Notes under the pieces: model-generated
Told to the model about the DNA's origin: nothing
Databases searched by the model: none
The model's input: only the letters and a program-made list of their open reading frames with translations
Origin: Hydractinia symbiolongicarpus
Lineage: Eukaryota > Cnidaria > Hydrozoa > Anthoathecata > Hydractiniidae
Length of the DNA: 64,000 bases
Assembly (NCBI RefSeq): GCF_029227915.1
Contig: NC_079887.1
Coordinates: 19,033,650-19,097,649, forward strand
Direction of reading: 5' to 3'
Program-made: the position numbers and the translations under genes
In this document: positions 61,621 to 64,000 of the stretch, one piece after another
Layout: each line of letters opens with the position of its first letter
Numbering within the stretch: the stretch's first letter is position 1

Positions 61621-64000
61621 TTAGAGGACCGTGCGCGTACTTAACGGTGTTTTAAAGCTGTGACGAAACGGAAAACAACTTGGGACGTCGTAGTCCATTG
61701 AGAGTGGAAGGATTAGACCAATAATAACCTGCGCAAGCACGTGGAACCATTGATTTACGTGTAAGGCCTTTATTATGCACCAAAATGCCATATTACAGCG
61801 TTTGGAGGCCCGTGCGCGTATTTGACGGTGTCTTCAAGCTGTGACGCAACGAAAAACCACTTGGGACGTCTTAGTCCATTAAGAGTGGAAGGATTAGAGC
61901 AATGGTAACCTGCGCAGGCACGTGGAGCAACGTGATTTACGTGTAAGACCTTTGTTAGAAGTCAAAAGGCCATATTACGGTCGTTCGTGGCTTGTTAGCG
62001 TAGTTGACGGTGTTATTACGCCATGGGGCAATGGAAAACGACTTGGAACGTCTTAGGCCATTGACAACAGAAGGATTAGACCAATGGTAACCTGCGCAGT
62101 CACGTGAAACCACGTGATTTACGTGTAAGGCCTTAATTAGGCGTCAAAATGCCACATTACCGTCTTTAGAGGCCCGTGCGCGTAGCTGACGGTGTTTTAA
62201 AGCCATGGCGCAACAAAAAAGCACTTGGGACGTCGAAGTCCATTGAGAGAGGAAGGATTAGACCAATATTAACCTGCACAAGCACGTAGAAGTACGTGAT
62301 TTACGTGTAAGGCTTTTATTAGGCATCAGAAGGCCATATTACACCGTTTAGAGGACCGTGCGCGTACTTAACGGTGTTTTAAAGCCGTGACGCAACGGAA
62401 AACCACTTGGGACGTCGTAGTCCATTGAGAGTAGAAGCATTAGACCAATGGTAACCTGCGCAGGCACTTGGAATCACGTCATTTACGTGCAAGGCTTTTA
62501 TTAAGCATAAAAAGGCCATATTACAGTAGTTAGAGGCCTGTAAACGTAGTTGACGGTGTGAAAAGGGTATGCCGCATTGGAAAGCCACTTCGGACGTCGT
62601 AGTCCATTGAGAGTGGAAGGATTAGACCAATGGTAACCTACGCAGGCGCGTGGAGCCACTTGATTTACGTGTAAGGCCTTTATTAGGCATCCAAATGCCA
62701 TATTACACCGTTTAGAGGACCGTGCGCGTAGTTGACGGTGTTTTAAAGCCATGGCGCAACAGAAAATCACTTGGGACGTCGAAGTCCATTGAGAGTGGAA
62801 AGATTAGACCAATGGTAATCTGCGCAGGCACGTGGAACCACTTGATTTACGTGAAAGGACTTTATTAGGCGTCAAAAGGCCATATTACGTCCTTTAGAGG
62901 TCTCTTAGCGTGGTTGACGGTGTTATAAAGCCATGGGGCAATGGAAAGCCACTTCGGACGTAGTAGTCCATTAAGAGTGGAAGGATTAGAGCAATGGTAA
63001 CCTGCGCAGGCACGTGGAGCAACGTAATTTACCTGTAAGGCCTTTATTAGAAGTCAAAAGGCCATATTACGGTCGTTCGAGGCTTGTTAGCGTAGTTGAC
63101 GGTGTTATTACGCCATGGCGCAATGGAAAACGACTTGGAACGTCTTAGGCCATTGACAACAGAAGGATTAGACCAATGGTAACCTGCGCAGTCACGTGAA
63201 ACCACGTGATTTACGTGTAAGGCCTTAATTAGGCGTCAAAATGCCACATTACCGTCTTTAGAGGCCCGTGCGCGTAGCTGACGGTGTTTTAAAGCCATGG
63301 CGCAACAAAAAATCACTTGGGACGTCGAAGTCCATTGAGAGAGGAAGGATTAGACCAATATTAACCTGCGCAAGCACGTGGAACTACGTGATTTACGTGT
63401 AAGGCTTTTATTAGGCATCAGAAGGCCATATTACACCGTTTAGAGGACCGTGCGCGTACTTAACGGTGTTTTAAAGCTGTGACGCAACGGAAAACAACTT
63501 GGGACGTCGTAGTCCATTGAGAGTGGAAGGGTTAGACCAATAATAACCTGCGCAAGCACGTGGAACCATTGATTTACGTGAAAGGCCTTTATTATGCACC
63601 AAAATGCCATATTACAGCGTTTGGAGGCCCGTGCGCGTATTTGACGGTGTCTTCAAGCTGTGACGCAACGAAAAACCACTTGGGACGTCTTAGTCCATTG
63701 AGAGTGGAGGGATTAGACCAATGGTAACCTGCGCAGGCACGTGGAACCACTTGATTTACGTGAAAGGCCTTTATTAGGCGTCAAAATGCCACATTACCGT
63801 CTTTAGAGGCCCGTGCGCGTAGCTGACGGTGTTTTAAAGCCATGGCGCAACAAAAAAGCACTTGGGACGTCGAAGTCCATTGAGAGAGGAAGGATTAGAC
63901 CAATATTAACCTGCACAAGCACATAGAACTACGTGATTTACGTGTAAGGCTTTTATTAGGCATCAAAAGGCCATATTACACCGTTTAGAGGACTGTGCGC

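Larger units (their letters stand above)
1..64000 (+). repeat. 182 bp tandem satellite array spanning the window
   Basis: The anchor GACGTC (or its AACGTC variant) recurs every 182 bp: 13, 195, 377, 559, 741, and likewise 24188, 24370, 24551, 24733, 24915, 25097. This gives about 350 head-to-tail monomers, all in the same orientation, with no inversion or interruption seen. Conserved blocks in each monomer are a GATTAGACCAATGGTAACC-like segment, a TGCGCAGGCACGTGGAACC-like segment, GATTTACGTGTAAGG, and AGGCCATATTA. The variable part is the roughly 70 bp that follow CATATTA. The monomer size is close to one nucleosome plus linker, as in many centromeric and heterochromatic satellites; that is general knowledge, not proof of function here. 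Because 182 is not divisible by 3, each reading frame shifts from monomer to monomer and meets stops quickly, so the short open frames throughout are by-products. I do not recognise the family or species. Confidence 0.98.
54691..64000 (+). repeat. Array zone 4: I-type monomers and a ~5 kb duplication, then pentamer order
   Basis: This zone is gene-free satellite. It begins where an A-type monomer switches into an I-type monomer (CACCCTTTAAAGGCC) at 54705. I-type monomers are also at 55977 and near 59797, and are otherwise rare in the window (divergent relatives near 6860 and 9770). The segment from 54721 is repeated from 59813. From about 61 kb the order returns to A-B-C-D-E, including a hybrid E/A monomer near 61865 where an E body carries the CCATTAAGAGTGG segment of A. 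The window ends inside a D-type monomer, so the array continues downstream. Confidence 0.85.

Noticed and set aside
1-64000. CRISPR-like regular repeats
   Set aside because: The period is 182 bp, the intervals between conserved segments are themselves repeated, and no unique spacers or cas genes exist.
1-64000. CENP-B box
   Set aside because: I looked for the TTCG....A..CGGG pattern on both strands. TTCGGACG and CCCGTGCG segments resemble parts of it but never complete the spacing.
1-64000. Transposable element, LTR or inverted array segment
   Set aside because: Monomer register and orientation are unbroken apart from indels of about 40 bp or less and whole-monomer changes. No foreign sequence or orientation switch was seen.
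1-64000. Tandem 5S rRNA, tRNA or histone gene cluster
   Set aside because: The monomer lacks recognisable rRNA or tRNA secondary-structure sequence and internal promoter boxes, and has no frame long enough for a histone.

Overview
The whole 64 kb window is one uninterrupted tandem satellite array with a 182 bp monomer. About 350 monomers lie head-to-tail in a single orientation. It starts and ends in the middle of a monomer, so the array continues past both edges. I see no protein-coding gene, RNA gene, transposable element, CRISPR array or unique-sequence island. Every open frame is short (92 codons at most) and recurs wherever its parent monomer recurs. Such an array is typical of eukaryotic centromeric or heterochromatic DNA. 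I cannot name the species or match the repeat to a known satellite. The sequence is rich in CpG, which argues against long residence in a heavily methylated, deaminating genome unless homogenisation is recent.

The monomers fall into at least nine recognisable subtypes. I name them A to I, taking the monomer origin just after the near-constant CATATTA/CACATTA. A begins CGGCCTTTAGA(R) and carries TATAAAGCCATGGGG. B begins CGGTCGTTCGAGG. C begins CCGTCTTTAGAGG. D begins CACCGTTTAGAGGACC. E begins CAGCGTTTGGAGG. F begins CAGTAGTTAGAGG. G begins CGGCCTTTAGAGGGTTC. H begins CAGCGTTTGTAGGACTG. I begins CACCCTTTAAAGG.

Layout. From 1 to about 12.4 kb is a heterogeneous zone of mixed C, F, H, G, A and B monomers, with most of the irregular monomers and short 3- to 28-monomer duplications. 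From about 12.4 to 23.9 kb is a more regular zone built from A, B, C, G, H and E, with tandem 6-, 8- and 19-monomer duplications that are almost all exact multiples of 182 bp. From about 23.9 to 54.7 kb a five-monomer higher-order repeat, A-B-C-D-E (909 bp = 5 x 182 - 1), dominates. It is nested inside larger near-identical duplications of 1 to 7.5 kb. From 54.7 to 64 kb, I-type monomers appear, with a duplication of about 5 kb whose two copies differ by whole monomers, followed by a return to the A-B-C-D-E order.

The array is a record of unequal exchange. Duplicated blocks repeatedly differ by exactly one or two monomers. Hybrid monomers show crossover inside the repeat, and rare indels (a +12 bp, a +1 bp, a 181 bp D monomer) act as lineage tags. 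Three recurring sequence designs stand out within the monomer: a 21 bp palindrome (perfect in G, one mismatch in A), a triplet of CACGTG/TACGTG sites spaced about one helical turn apart, and a TATAAAG element beside GCCATGG. No gene system is present. The interest lies in the nested higher-order structure and the dyad-symmetric motifs.
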